Shown: positions 38,905-51,314 of the stretch, piece after piece
Layout of the letters: every line of letters starts with the position of its first letter
How positions within the stretch are numbered: the stretch's first letter is position 1
Origin: Neodiprion pinetum
Lineage: Eukaryota; Arthropoda; Insecta; Hymenoptera; Diprionidae
Length of the DNA stretch: 64,000 bases
NCBI RefSeq assembly: GCF_021155775.2
Contig: NC_060234.1
Coordinates: forward strand, 29,757,026-29,821,025
Reading direction: 5' to 3'
Notes under the pieces: generated by a model
Database searches by the model: none
Seen by the model: the letters and a program-made list of their open reading frames with translations, nothing else
Told to the model about the DNA's origin: nothing
Made by a program: the position numbers and the translations under genes

Positions 38905-41457
38905 ATGAAATGCGTCGTGCCGGGTGCTAACGTCAAAGGTATATCTACATCCGTATTTCTCGTTAAGGTTATGTAAACGCGTACACTCAAGAAATTTTCA
39001 ATTCTATAATGTATATAGTTTTACTATAATCTACTAATTCACATTCACGTCTCAAGACTCTATCCTGCTTTGTTTACCCTTACTAGCCTATTCGAGAATT
39101 ATTGTAAATTATTCATACTGGCTACTGATGTAAGAGAATAAACCGATTGTTTGAAAATATATTTATTGCAATCTATGATTCTTCATAGTTTTAGCAAAGG
39201 CCATTCATTCGTTGGCCAAAATTGGGGATGAAATGTACATCAAGCCGCAAGATGCAGGAATATCATTCCAAACTGTAAACATGGCTAGATCAGCATACGC
39301 TAGTTTCACATTCTCGGAAAGTTACTTTTCGTATTACACTTACGGTAATTTGGAGCAAGATGATGCTTTGAGGTGTCAAGTTACCATGCGCGTGAGTTAT
39401 TCAATAACTTAATATTAATTTTAGATAATCTTGTGTTACATTTTACCTAAATTAAACAGACACTTCTTACTATCTTCGTCAATGATGTTATTTTCTAGAT
39501 AGATACTTTCAGCCCCTGATTTAAAGAAAAATATGCAATTTAAAAAGTGGTATATCTTGCTGTAAAAGAAAAAACTGCTGTGAAAAAATTACGTTTTGAT
39601 TAAATTCCTATCTAATTACCATTGTTGCAGAACATAATCTATAAAAATATTCTTAAATCTATTCCTAGAAATACATGAATTATATATAATCCTTGCAATG
39701 TTCTTTATTAAGTGATATTTAATCAAGACATACCGATTCTCCGACAATATATACACATGTAAATTTTTTTGCTCTATTGATCTACACACACTGAACGATC
39801 GAATATACTACTGCAATGTATTATTTGTTGATAATAAATCATATGCAGTCTGCAATGGCTGTTTTTAAAGCACCAGGTACCTTGGACCGGCAAGTGGAAA
39901 CCTGCCAAATAAATTTGGAAGCCAATAGCTGTAAACTTGTTTTTGTTCTGAAGTATAGAAATGGCATTACAAAAACACATTTTCTACCAATTATCGATTG
40001 CCAAATTTTACAGGTAAATTAAATCACCTGTTATAAACCCATTGACACTCATGTATTAATTTTTTTATGACTTCAATTTTATCTAGGATCATAATAAATC
40101 CTATTACAATTTGAAAATTGGCAAAGTTTGTTCCTCCAGCTCAACGAGAACACAAAAATGCAGTTTTCGTAAGAATATTAATTTTTTCAGGCAGCTTTTT
40201 CCTCTCAATCATCACCCAATCAACTAACTGCACAGCACAAAGTTTTATCTGATGCAATGCAAAACTTCCAGCAACTAGGTCTTATCGAAATAACTTTAGA
40301 AGTAACTCCACAGAAAGTATTGCTCAGGAACTATGTCGACGATACTTCAGGTATACAATTCACTTACTGCTTTCCAAAGAAGTATCACATGTTACTAACT
40401 CGCAACATGATCTTATTATCATTAAATTAATGGCCATCTACTGCTACAGATTTGTCAAAAGTTACCAGAACACAGTTAGCACTTGGAGTTGGCGAATTTG
40501 AGGAACACAAAATTGGAAAAGATACTGCAATAACGTTTTGTGTAAAAGAATTTAAAGCTCTTCTAAGCTTTGCAGAAGCAGTGTCCTTGCCAGTTAGCAT
40601 ACACTTTGAAGCAGCAGGAAAGTAAGAAGTGAAAATGTATTATGTTAATGATTACTGTCCCAAGTTACATAAAATAATGTTGGTACCGCCAATTGTAAAA
40701 AGATTTTGTGATGATATACTACGAAAATTTCAGTTATGCATACTGCCTACAGGTTGTTTTTTTTTATTCCAGACCAGTAATATTCATAATGAAAAGTTTG
40801 ACATTCGAATCAAGTATAGTTTTGTCTACATTAAACCCTGAAGGAGATAATCGATCAGAAGCTTCGACGATTCGTAGTCGAGAACAAACAATGCTTAAAA
40901 AAGCAGCTGCCAGCAAACGGATACCTAGAAAAACTAATGCATCTGCTAATCGCAAGCTAAGGAATCAACCAAAAAATGTTAGAGCAAGATACAATACATC
41001 TGCTTTTTCACCTATGGAAGTTACGAATATGAAAGTGAAGAAAAACTACGAAGCGCACCACGAAGATTTAATGAACACTGACTCAAATGAAGATTGTTTA
41101 CTTTCAACTGTCGGCAATAAATCAGTCAGTTCAGATATTGCTTATGAAACAAAAGTTCGTCTAAGTACACCAGCCATCATAGAAAATCGCAGTCGAATAC
41201 CAACTGATTCCATGCCAGTTTCAAATTCGAAATCCTCCGCTAAATCAATTTTTTCCACTATAATAAATGATGCAGCGAGGTCAGAAACTAACTCTGCAGA
41301 AACTGTCAATGAAGATCTTGTTCCCAATTCACCACCAAAACCTTCTAGTAAAAAAGCAAAGACCATTTTCAAAAAATGCTTTCAAACAACATTCGATCCA
41401 AGAATGCTTCCAGGACATGATATTGTTTTAGCTGAGGATACTGACGACAGTGATTGA
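38905..41457 (+). CDS. Rad9: RAD9 checkpoint clamp subunit
   Basis: Six coding exons, 38905-38938, 39195-39391, 39849-40013, 40191-40350, 40450-40621 and 40773-41457, give 470 residues with GT-AG introns in phase. MKCVVPGANVKA, HSLAKIGDEMYI and NMARSAYASFTFSESYFSYY are typical of the Rad9 N-terminus. The PCNA-like region continues through VTFCVKEF-type (ITFCVKEFKALLSFAEA) and KPVIFIMKS to about residue 270. A Lys/Ser-rich unstructured tail follows, ending in the acidic EDTDDSD, a likely casein-kinase-2-type site; in vertebrates the Rad9 tail is phosphorylated to recruit TopBP1. Rad9 forms the 9-1-1 clamp with Rad1 and Hus1 in DNA-damage signalling. AATAAA at 41488-41493 is a likely polyadenylation signal. 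Confidence 0.96.
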
Positions 41458-42171
41458 TACTACTGAGATTTCTCTTTGTACTTCGCAAATAAATGAAACA
41501 TTGGTTACTATATATCACAAAATCTACTGTGACTGCTGGCATACTGTAATTGTAAGTATATCGCAGAGCAGAAAATGTCCAATAGGAGATGACAATACAA
41601 CACATGGCTTCATGTATCTAACAGAGAAGCGAATTAAAATACATAAATGGCTGTCAACTAATTGCTATGAGCGTATGTCTTCTAAAGATATCAATATTAA
41701 AGTATTTTCCTGGAAGAAGTTTAGAAAATCTCATTGACAACAAATTCACATGATAGTTTTTCCAATAGTAAACTTTCTTCATTTTTTGCTAGGTCCAATG
41801 TTATAAGTGTGTACATTAGTTCAACACATACATTTGAGATTCAAAATAATTGTTGAAAATATCAAATATATATTATAATTGTTCGATTGAATTTGTAGCT
41901 ACAAAATATTTGCTACCAAATAAATTTAATATTTAAACAAATATTTTTCATCTATATCAACTTGGATTTTCACCAGCACAAAACACAACAAATTTGAAAA
42001 ACAACAAAAACTCTGTAAAGAAACAATATCATTTACATTGCAAAATTAGGGTTTCAATATATTTACGGGTATTCACGAACATGATATCGCCAGGCATATA
42101 CTCTTCAACCAGCAACAAGAATTTAACACTCCAATTACCATATCCTTCAGGTCACTTTGATATCACCAATA
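41458..42171. other. Convergent 3' region of RAD9 and the HhH gene
   Basis: AT-rich sequence holding the two 3' UTRs, with several AATAAA hexamers on both strands. Short plus-strand frames here lack support. Confidence 0.6.
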
Positions 42172-43301
42172 TCAATCAAGAACAATGTTGTTAGCCTGGA
42201 AGGAATTTGATCAATTGATTATACTGATTATTTGTGTGACTCAAACATGAAGAAACTTTGAATTACATACCGACAGAAATTGTTTAAAGACTCTCGGAGA
42301 CCATCCAGGCATGTTCTCTAGGTCCCTAATAGTTTCCAACTTCCCATTTAGTTTCCTATAAATAATATATTTACTTTTCTTTAATGCTCGAGCTTTTACA
42401 CTTCTGCAGTCAGAGACTACTGTGAATTATACCTGTATTGATCCAGCATCATTGCTGTTTTGGGTCCAATACGGGCGAGCGACTCCAATTCCTTTGGCGA
42501 GCCCTGGTTAAGCAATTTCAAAATGTCACTGTTATGAGTACTTTGGACTTCTGTGAGTGAACTATTCATAACCCGATTCTCTTCGCTGACTGTCGTTAAT
42601 TGTGTTTCCGTTTCAACATCGGTATCTTCCGTTTTACTTTCGTAATTGACTTTACTGCTATTACCAGCTAGCTTTAACTTATTGTGACGAAGCCTTCTAT
42701 CAGATTTTTCTACATCAATATTACTGGTCATCTTGTGTTTCGAGAGATTTTTTACTTTATATTTTCTGCGGCTTAGCTTGTTGGACACCTCATCTGCAGA
42801 TTCATCAGAGTCTTTGTTTTTTGAAAAATTAATTTTTTTTTTCGCACTAAAGATTATAGACTTTCGGCGACGTTGAATTCGCTTCGCTTGCTGGTTATTT
42901 TTGGTATCATTTTCTGTTTCTGAATTTTCATAATGGGTTGCTTCATTTACACCAGATGTATTGTGATTACCAGACGAATGAGACTTGTTTGCGTTAGATT
43001 TTTTCTCAGCTGTTTTTAAGATTTTTCTCACAGTAGAATGACTTGTTTTTCCCAATCTTTCGCTTGACATATCAGATTCCTCGTCTTGGGTATTCAGTGA
43101 ATCCAATTTTCTTTTGCTGCCAAATACAGTTTTTTTCCATTGGTTATCAATTCGCTGAGTTTCTTCATCCGTTTTAGCAGCACTGTCTGTCTCAAAATTA
43201 TTATTTAATAGTATTTTCCCTTCATTTGTAGACATACCATTATCACGAGAAAAATCAGTTCCAGCCAGATTTGACTCTTTCTTGTGAATTTCAGGATCCA
43301 T
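42172..43301 (-). CDS. Kid/KIF22-type C-terminal helix-hairpin-helix protein (separate gene or kinesin 3' exons)
   Basis: Three exons on the minus strand, 43301-42433, 42355-42271 and 42195-42172, encode 325 residues from the ATG. The middle exon is 85 nt, and the last codes only ANNIVLD plus stop. Features resembling the KIF22 C-terminus: GSKRKLDSLNTQDEESD, then ILKLLNQGSPKELESLARIG, PKTAMMLDQYR, DLENMPGWSPRVFKQFL and ANNIVL. The rest is Lys/Ser/Asn-rich and probably nuclear. The HhH would bind DNA. There is no motor here. An in-frame TAA lies nine codons upstream of the ATG, and the nearest acceptor (GTGAG|A at 43302) does not fit the phase of the kinesin exon ending at 44627, though it fits the one ending at 45826. 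It is therefore either an independent gene or an alternative 3' end of the upstream kinesin. Confidence 0.72.
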
Positions 43302-43307
43302 TCTCAC

Positions 43308-44599
43308 AATAATATAAACCGATTATGTATGATAATTACGAAAATTTATTCAATATGATATATAATATGATTATATGATATGATATTAACTATCATTATC
43401 GGCATATCTATATAAATCATATAGTTTTCATTCAAATACCGCAAACACGGTTCACTAATTGTTACAGGTAAGCATCTAACTCACAGCCAAGAAATACCGT
43501 GTTTACAAGTTTCAGTATTGGATACTACTGAGAGTAAAGCTAGAATTAATCACAATAACAGTGTGGTTCTCAACATACCAGCTAAACAGCTACACATACT
43601 ATTTATTATTGATCTTATAATGAGAACCACGAATTCCTAGAACCGTGACAAGAGGCATTTTTTAACAAAATGTACGGGGTCAAACGTACGTAAACACTAT
43701 GTTACTATATATTTCTTCTATTGCCCACTTCTAAATTCTACAGTTGCGTATACCAGTTCAAGTTTAAATCTTGCGCAACCGGCCTGAAAATTAAAATTTC
43801 AACAAGTTTCCTCATTCAATTTCACTCGTCGTTATCGTGTCTCTTATTTATAACATACCAATGTGTAAATATCCCGCAAGACGGATTAAAAAGCAAGAAA
43901 TTTTTTCTCTAACAATAAATTGAAAGTTTTCCAGTGTTTTCAATAAAACCGGTTAAAGATCAGTACTGTTGAATTCAAATTTTACTAATTCATGAGTTGA
44001 ATAGCGTGATTTTAACTGACTAATGACTAATTTTGAAAAAAGCCTTACTGAAACAACATATCGAAAGTTTGTAAATACTTTCTTTGAAGTGACTACGATT
44101 TTTTATCACAGACTTATGCAAACAAAAACGGAGCTTATGAAATAAGTATAAAAACGATGGTAGTTAAAATTTTCAAGTAAGTAATTGAGTATATTATATA
44201 TTTTTTTGATATTGCGCATAAGCAGACATAAAATCGTCAAAAAATTCCACCTTTGTTCAGCGAGCATACGAAATACTATTCCAGAAACACGTTATTTGCC
44301 TGAAACAATTAAGGCAAATAATTAATACATGTTGTACACATACAATACAATTATTGAACTGATGTATTGCAAAACTGTAGGATACACAAGAATCTCGATT
44401 TTAGAAAACGTATTTCTTGGTGCTGTGCTACTGAGAATGGTCAGGCATAGAACCAACAGCTCCATACATAAAAAAAATACAACTCAACATTTCGCACACA
44501 AGCAGCAACATATTGAATATACGGTTGAAAAAGGAGGTCTAAACGAATTTGATTGTGAATACTTTGGTCTCGAGTTGCTGTCAGAATCGAGGCTTGAGT
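43308..44599. other. Spacer between the two HhH units
   Basis: Sequence between the upstream kinesin's last recognised exon and the downstream HhH frame. It has an AT-rich dinucleotide-like stretch at about 43350-43400 and no convincing exon. It must hold either an intron or a 3' UTR plus a promoter. Confidence 0.5.
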
Positions 44600-47500
44600 T
44601 TATTGGATTTCAGTATTACAACTTACCGCAAAAAATCTGTCACGAACTTTTTTAGTCCAAATGGGGATGTTCTCTAAGTCTTTCAAAGATCTGAAGTTTC
44701 CATGTATCAATCTGGAATTATGCAATTGTTTGTGGTTATATTTGTTTAACATAGTATATCAAGTGTCCTTTGAACTTGTATATTTTTCATCAGTATATCT
44801 ATGCCTATCCAATGCTAACTAACATAGATGATCAAGATTTGAGGTAACCCACTTTTGAAGCTAAAAGTCCTGAAAATCGCATTTACAGTCACAAATGCGC
44901 TTCAAATAGTTAAAACAAAATTGTTATTACCTGTATTGATATATTGTTATCGCTGTTTTGCATCCAATTAGTGGCAAGGCTGTCAGTTGTTCTGCAGTAC
45001 TGGTATTTAATATTCTTAAAATGTTCTTACTATGTGCCATTCGCTTGTACTTCAATTCTTTTGTTTCATTTTGAGTATTGTCAGAACGGTCATTGTCTGA
45101 ACGTTCGTCATTCGATTCCTGTGAGTCTGGATCTTGCTTCAACATCGATTGTAAGTAGTTTTCAGCAAATTTCATCATTTTTCTTGAACTGGGACAATTA
45201 ATTTGTTTACGTTCTAAGATTGTACCAGCATCATGTAGTTCTGTATTTGAGGGTGCAAAAAAATCAGTTGTTATAACAGCATTCATCCTTTTTATCATGT
45301 TTCCTCGTTGGTGATATATTCCGACTTTTCCCTGATCACCACCTGTCACATTCTGTAAAATCGAATAATATTGAAGGTTTAGCATTTTCTGTCTTCAGAA
45401 ATTGACTTGTAAAAATTTATTTTCCGAGGTGAGCTAATTTTTTTACTGAAGCTTGATGAACAGATTGTGGTTGCATTGGTAAAATGGGACTGAGTAATTC
45501 AAGATCAAAAACTGGGCATTCATATTGCATTTCTGCAGATATCTGCAAAATAAGAAACAAATTATTTTCCTACACACGTACACTTTAATGCATATAAATT
45601 TCTCACCTCGGTTTTCAGTGTTGGTAGGTGCAGTTTTGCATTAGTTTCATCTACTGGGGAGCTGCAAAAAGTAATCACTCATTGATGAATTCCTATATTA
45701 AAAACTGAATCTGTACATAAAAAAATTGATATTAATAATTCACTATCTGTATAACATTGGGATAGCAACAATTTGCGATTGCGTAGTGATGCGAATGTGT
45801 CGCAGATACATCAATAAACATATACCTTGAACAACTATCTCCTTGAAGTGTGTCACATTGATATTGTTTAGGTCTGGTCGAGTTTGTGCTTACGCTAGTG
45901 TCATATTCACTTTCAGTTTGTAGTTCGCCAATAGAGACTGTCGAAGCTAATGAATGTAGAGGCTCGACAGAAGTCAATCCCGGTTGTTCATCTTTTACAG
46001 GCATATCAGTGGGCTTCAATGGCGTTACATTTTCTTTAGAATCCTGTTTCATTTCAGCTCGATAAAAATTTTCGTCAGTCTTTTTGAGAATTACACTACA
46101 TATTTTCATTTTGTAGTTTGATGATGCTGCTGACACGGAATCTTCTGCAGGATCCAAAATCAGGACGGTGCTTCCAGCTGGTGATAATAATGTAGAAAGT
46201 TGTCGAGTTGTGTCTTCCAGCCGATTAGTAAATTTGGTACACGAAGTAGTACCGTTCATTTGCAGAGGGTGTATTTCTAAATTCTTCGTACGTTCAGCAA
46301 AGTGTAGTACCTTCATAGTATTATTGTAATCAGACGGATGAGTAGTCATGCAAGCTACCAAAGATATAAGGCTCTTGCTATCTACAAAACCTGCAAGGAA
46401 ATCGATTTGAAATAAAAAAACATAATTACACATAGAGATATGATTTGGCCAATCAAACAGGATAAACACAAGTTGAAAAATTGAAAAATGTGTTTTGAAC
46501 CATAGAATATGTGCAAACGAAGTAGGGTGCAGCAACAAAGTTTGGTAGTAAAATAAAATTGTTCAGGTATGCAATTAATAATCACCTTTCAAAACTGATG
46601 TCAATGTACTGTTATTGTGCACTGTTGAAACTGAACCCTTAGCTTCTGGAATTGATGTAATCACTCTATTTAATATTGAAAGACTTTTATTGACATGACC
46701 TTTTTTAACAAATGCTGGATTATTCTCAGCTTCCATTTGGTCAAAAATTTCTGATCCTGCTAGATCTACTAGATTTAATTTTGATTCTAGTAATGTTTCC
46801 CTGCAACATGAGTTTTATATAATTCACTGAGAACATGTGTTAAATATAAGTCATGTAAAAAACCTACAGTTGTACAAGAAAGAGTGGTCAAATAGATTAA
46901 TCATAGATTTTAGATTGCCACATTACTTACTATCCAAGAACTTAATATAATTATATTTGGATTTTTACAGTTATTACAAATACCAATATGAGGAGTAAAG
47001 ATAGATATCATTTGATTATTTACCCATCTGGAATCTTTAGATGAAGTGTCACGATTGTGTGTGATTGCGGATCATTCAATGGCAACATGTGTTCTTGCTT
47101 CAATTCAAGAGCTGCTTTAATGAGTTGAAATCCTTCTTCTTTTGTTTTGATATTATGAACTTTTGGATTTATTGCTACGTGTTTATGAATCTCAAGTGCA
47201 ATCCCCATATTCAGTAGATCATGAGGTTCTTCATCTAATATCTCTATTATTGACATCGAAACTTCAATTGCATTCTGCTCAAAGACGTGCTTTATACATC
47301 GCTGTATCAAACCAGTGGTGTGCCAACTATTCAGCTATACAAAAATTTGTGCACAAGTCTTATACAGTAGACTATATAATCACAACTTATACATATCTTA
47401 AGAAAACATGGGTATTGTTTTGGATAATGTTTTCAGTGAGTTGAAAAAAGTTGCAAGAGGCTGAATGTAATATGACTCTTTCTTTAGGTTTTACTTTCTA

Positions 47501-48540
47501 ATTGTAAGAATTCAAATTGAGTAGTGCTGGAAACCAATGCTAAATAGTAATGATCACTCATTTGAATTCAATCTGTGTTTACAAAAAATGTGAAACTGTA
47601 AATTACAAAACAATGTTCTTTTTGCTTTTGTTCAATATTTTCTTGTTCGTAATACTGACAAAGGCATATATTAATATATCAATATTTTTGAGTCAGCCCA
47701 TGTTTCAAAATAAAAAAGTTCTTCACGAACATTTCAGGCCAACAAAACTTAATTGTCAATTGAATTTATGGTTTCCAAGTTTAATTAACAGAAGTTTATG
47801 GTGAAATTTCTCTTTATGCAGAGATAATCATGCTTTTTATTTTTCAAATACAATGTGAAAAAGCCATCCGGAGCTTAAACATCCAGTTTCAAATATTCTT
47901 AAAAATTTTCCATAAAAATCTATGGTCTAAAGTTTGGAGCTTGTTTAAGAATAAAGATCCAGTGAACTTGTATTAAAATCTTTATTTATCGTGTCAGAAG
48001 ACCAAATTTAAAATTTAATAGCATATGTACTCTACCAAAAGTTATGGTTAGTATTTTTTGGTACTTGAAAGTGGTTTGTGTCACACTGTAATCTCAGTTG
48101 GACTGTGAAATATGTTCTCGCATATAGTGGCAAAATAATGATGTAGTGAAAAATTGGATCACTTAAGCTCACAGTCAGTATTAAACACAAAAGAGTTATT
48201 AAACTTTTATGTAAGTACAATAAATTATTACCAGTGGGAGTAGAGTTCCCATTGTATAAGATTTCCCACTTCCAGTTTGACCATATGCCAAAATTATAGA
48301 ACTGTAGCCCTGGAGTGTTTTCTCAACCACGGAATATGCAACTGCCTTATAAACACGTTCCTGTGATGCATTCCCCCATTTGATATGATCGAAAGTGAAT
48401 AACTCGCCATTAATTTTTAACGCTCTAGAGTCTTCTGCCACTTTGGATATAACTGACTTATAATCTGAGCTGGGTTTGCACGGTTTGATGCGTACAGTGA
48501 CTTGTACGTTGGAACATTTCTTCTTAGATGATGATGCCAT
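44600..48540 (-). CDS. KIF22/Kid-like chromokinesin with divergent motor and HhH tail
   Basis: Eight exons on the minus strand, 48540-48232, 47334-47024, 46800-46586, 46390-45826, 45661-45607, 45542-45447, 45352-44931 and 44711-44600, keep frame and give about 694 residues. The motor has VTVRIKPCKPSSD, the P-loop AYGQTGSGKSYTMG (about residues 84-97), IIEILDEEPHDLLN, switch II LVDLAGSE and NKSLSILNRVI. Switch I reads NDPQSHTIV where kinesins have SSRSH, so the conserved Ser-Arg pair is missing. The tail carries ILRILNTSTAEQLTALPLIG and DLENIPIWTKKVRDRFFA, a Kid-type HhH. Kid kinesins bind chromosome arms and push them toward the spindle equator. The last exon is read through to TAA at 44600, but a strong donor (GCG|GTAAGT) after 44627 suggests further splicing, possibly to the ANNIVLD exon at 42195, which is phase-compatible. 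Confidence 0.82.
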
Positions 48541-49361
48541 AACTGTTGCAAATTTCAGATGTACTTTATAGTCAACCAGAATTAGGAAAATAGAATTCGT
48601 TGCAGAGTCGTTGACGGAAAAATATTTTGTTTACGTTTTACACGTGAGCTCTATTACAAATAAAAATTCATTATAAGGGTTCGGTGCTACTTGGTTTCTG
48701 TATGCTTTTCTCTTCCGGACGAAATAAAGCGAGTTCAGAAAACTTGCGTCAGGTATACGGAAAAGATAGGCCGTATTTTAAAAACGAACGTTAAAACGTT
48801 AACGAATCGTGTATATTTTACCCTTGAAATATGTAACTCGACAGTATTGTGGAACCACCGCTATATCAAAGAGATTTCGAATCAATCTGGACTCGCTGCA
48901 AGTCTGGATAAGTTCCGCGTAATTGGACGGATCTTCCGTTTTGCGTCCTTCCTATATGTGAGTTCCGACTTAAAACTGTGATCTAAAACAAATGACGTGT
49001 CGTAAGGATCATTGAAAGCGACGTTTTATTATAGGTATGTATGTATTCATTCGCTCAAGTTGAAAACTTCAGTCTACACCGCGCCACGAATTGTAGAAAT
49101 TTGCGCTGTAAAATTGCTTTTACTGGCGACTTCCGGTCTATCCGGCAATCCGATTGGCTTTGGACGGGCCAAAACGAGCGAATGGAGCGTCCCGACGTTG
49201 AGTATGCGCAGTCGAAACTGATATCAGTGGCAGCTGAGTTTTTTGGCCTTAAACCAGGTCGTCTGCTACGGCGTGCGATATAGTACAGTTAAATCATTGG
49301 CTGCATTGCTGGAACTTTGTAAGCAAGATTCTAGTTACGAATAATAGCAAAAGCGTCAGGT
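48541..49361. promoter_or_regulatory. Divergent kinesin/EndoG intergenic promoter
   Basis: 821 bp separate the two start codons. A half NRF-1-like ATGCGCAG lies near 49204 on the EndoG side. Several frames cross the region, but none resembles a protein family. A shared bidirectional promoter is inferred from geometry. Confidence 0.5.
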
Positions 49362-51314
49362 ATGGCTTTGAAGATAACCGCGTTAACCAGCGTTGGTCTC
49401 GGAGGATGGTACGCGGGCCAGCTTTTTGAGAAATGGAAACACGTTCAAAAAGATCGCGACTGTCAGACGAGTCTTCTCTCGGAGTTTAGCATTGAGAGAA
49501 TGCCAGGACTTCCAATATTTGGAACAGTCTCAGCAGCAACTCCTATAGGATCGAACAATAATGATTCACATTTAACGAGCCTTTCAACGTCAACTTCGAG
49601 GACTTCGCAGGCATGTTATTCAAATTATAATTTATAAAGTATTTCCCAACTCAATTCGCAACTAGAACATCAACCCTACTTTGGTCTATCTCTCATTTTT
49701 ATCCTTGTTTGCACTGTAATTAGCTTCAGGCAACGTACAAAATTACGTGTTAAATCCGTATCATTTTCACTACTAATAGATAATGAGGTTTGGTTTCCCT
49801 GGTCTTGATCATGTCAGATCGTATGATGATTTTGTACTGTCATATGACAGACGTAACAGAATTGCCCATTGGGTGTTCGAGCACCTTTCGAAGGATAATG
49901 TGAAGTCCAATGGAGACGTCGACAGGTCCCAGTGTGAATTCAAACCTGATAAAACCATACATCCATTTTTCAGGTAAAGTATGCAGTTCATCTCATTGTC
50001 AAATATGCATGAGGTTAAAGTTAGTAACGTTACTGTAACAATGCACGTTTAGGAAAACTTGTTACTCCGCACCTTTGTGATTGTCCGAAATTAAGTAAAT
50101 CGTAATAAACAAAACATACTCATATATTAGAAAGCCAACTCCGTGAAAATCATTTAAAAATTACGGAATAATCTTTACCTTGATGTTTCGGTACGGTAAT
50201 GATAGTAAATTTAGGCTCATAAATATTTTAAGTAATTGCAAAGTAGTCGTAAGAAAATTTGATTGTGTATTAAATTCCCTCTGCTTTTTCATGCTAGGTC
50301 AGACAATAAAGATTATAAATACAGTGGTTATGATCGTGGACATTTAGCAGCAGCTGGTAACCACAAAGCACATCAAAAACATATTGAACAGACATTTTTC
50401 CTGTCAAATATAGCACCACAAGTAGGGGTAGGTTTCAACAGAGATGCTTGGAATAAACTGGAAAAATATGTGAGAAAGATGACTGAAATTTACACAGATG
50501 TGTATGTTTGTACAGGGCCCTTGTTTCTTCCTAAGTAAGTAGATGTACAAGTTTGCAAGTGGTATGAGAATTTATCCTTTGATGTCATTTAGGACTTAAA
50601 TATAAGATTTTCATAAGAATTGCTAAATGAAAATATCCTAGTTTCTGATACTTGGGTTTGGGCCTTTCACTTTATAGATGCACCATACTTCTTTATTCAT
50701 TATCGTTATAACGACATTCAATAATTATACGTATATTAACAGAAAAGAAGTTGATGGGAAAAAATATATAAAATACGAGGTGATTGGCACAAATCATGTG
50801 GCTGTACCTACGCACTTTTACAAAGTAATCGTGGGGCAAACTAAAGATTGCAGATTAGAAATGGAAGCCTTTGTGATGCCAAATGCTCCAATAGACAGCA
50901 CGGCACCATTGGCAAATTTTCAGGTATACCGTGGGTCGAAATAGCTTCTGTTCAAAACAAATAAGTGTAATAAAGTTTTCCAGCATATTTCATTCAATTC
51001 ATAAATCAACCTATTCAGACACAATAAAATATAAAACTAATTTTATGGGATATTATTTAATTCTTTGTCTGATGTATGATATTGTTTTAGACACTTATTT
51101 GTAAGGATTTAAATATAAACCTCTAATTCACTATTTTCCCTTTGTATGACAGGGTTGAAAATACATTGAATAAGATTCTATACTAAAGCACCTAATATTC
51201 GTATCACAGGTACCACCGGAAAGTGTCGAACGAGCTGCAGGCCTTTTATTCTTTGACAAAATATCACGCGATAAATTATCCAAGATAAATGGAAAACGTG
51301 TTGGATGGACGTAA
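49362..51314 (+). CDS. EndoG: Endonuclease G, mitochondrial
   Basis: Five exons, 49362-49610, 49780-49973, 50298-50534, 50743-50923 and 51210-51314, give 321 residues. The N-terminus MALKITALTSVGLGGWYAG is a hydrophobic mitochondrial anchor/leader. The nuclease domain starts IMRFGFPGLDHVRSYDDFVL, then SYDRRNRIAHWVFEHL. The DRGH active-site motif (YDRGHLAAAGNH) holds the catalytic His; FNRDAWNKLE supplies the metal-binding Asn; TGPLFLP, NHVAVPTHFYKV, VMPNAPID and ERAAGLLFF follow. The family is a DNA/RNA nuclease of the intermembrane space that can act on nuclear DNA in cell death and degrade paternal mtDNA. The first intron begins with GC (TCGCAG|GCATGT); the resulting RTSQ-IMRFG junction fits the family, so the GC donor is favoured over any GT. 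Confidence 0.95.
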
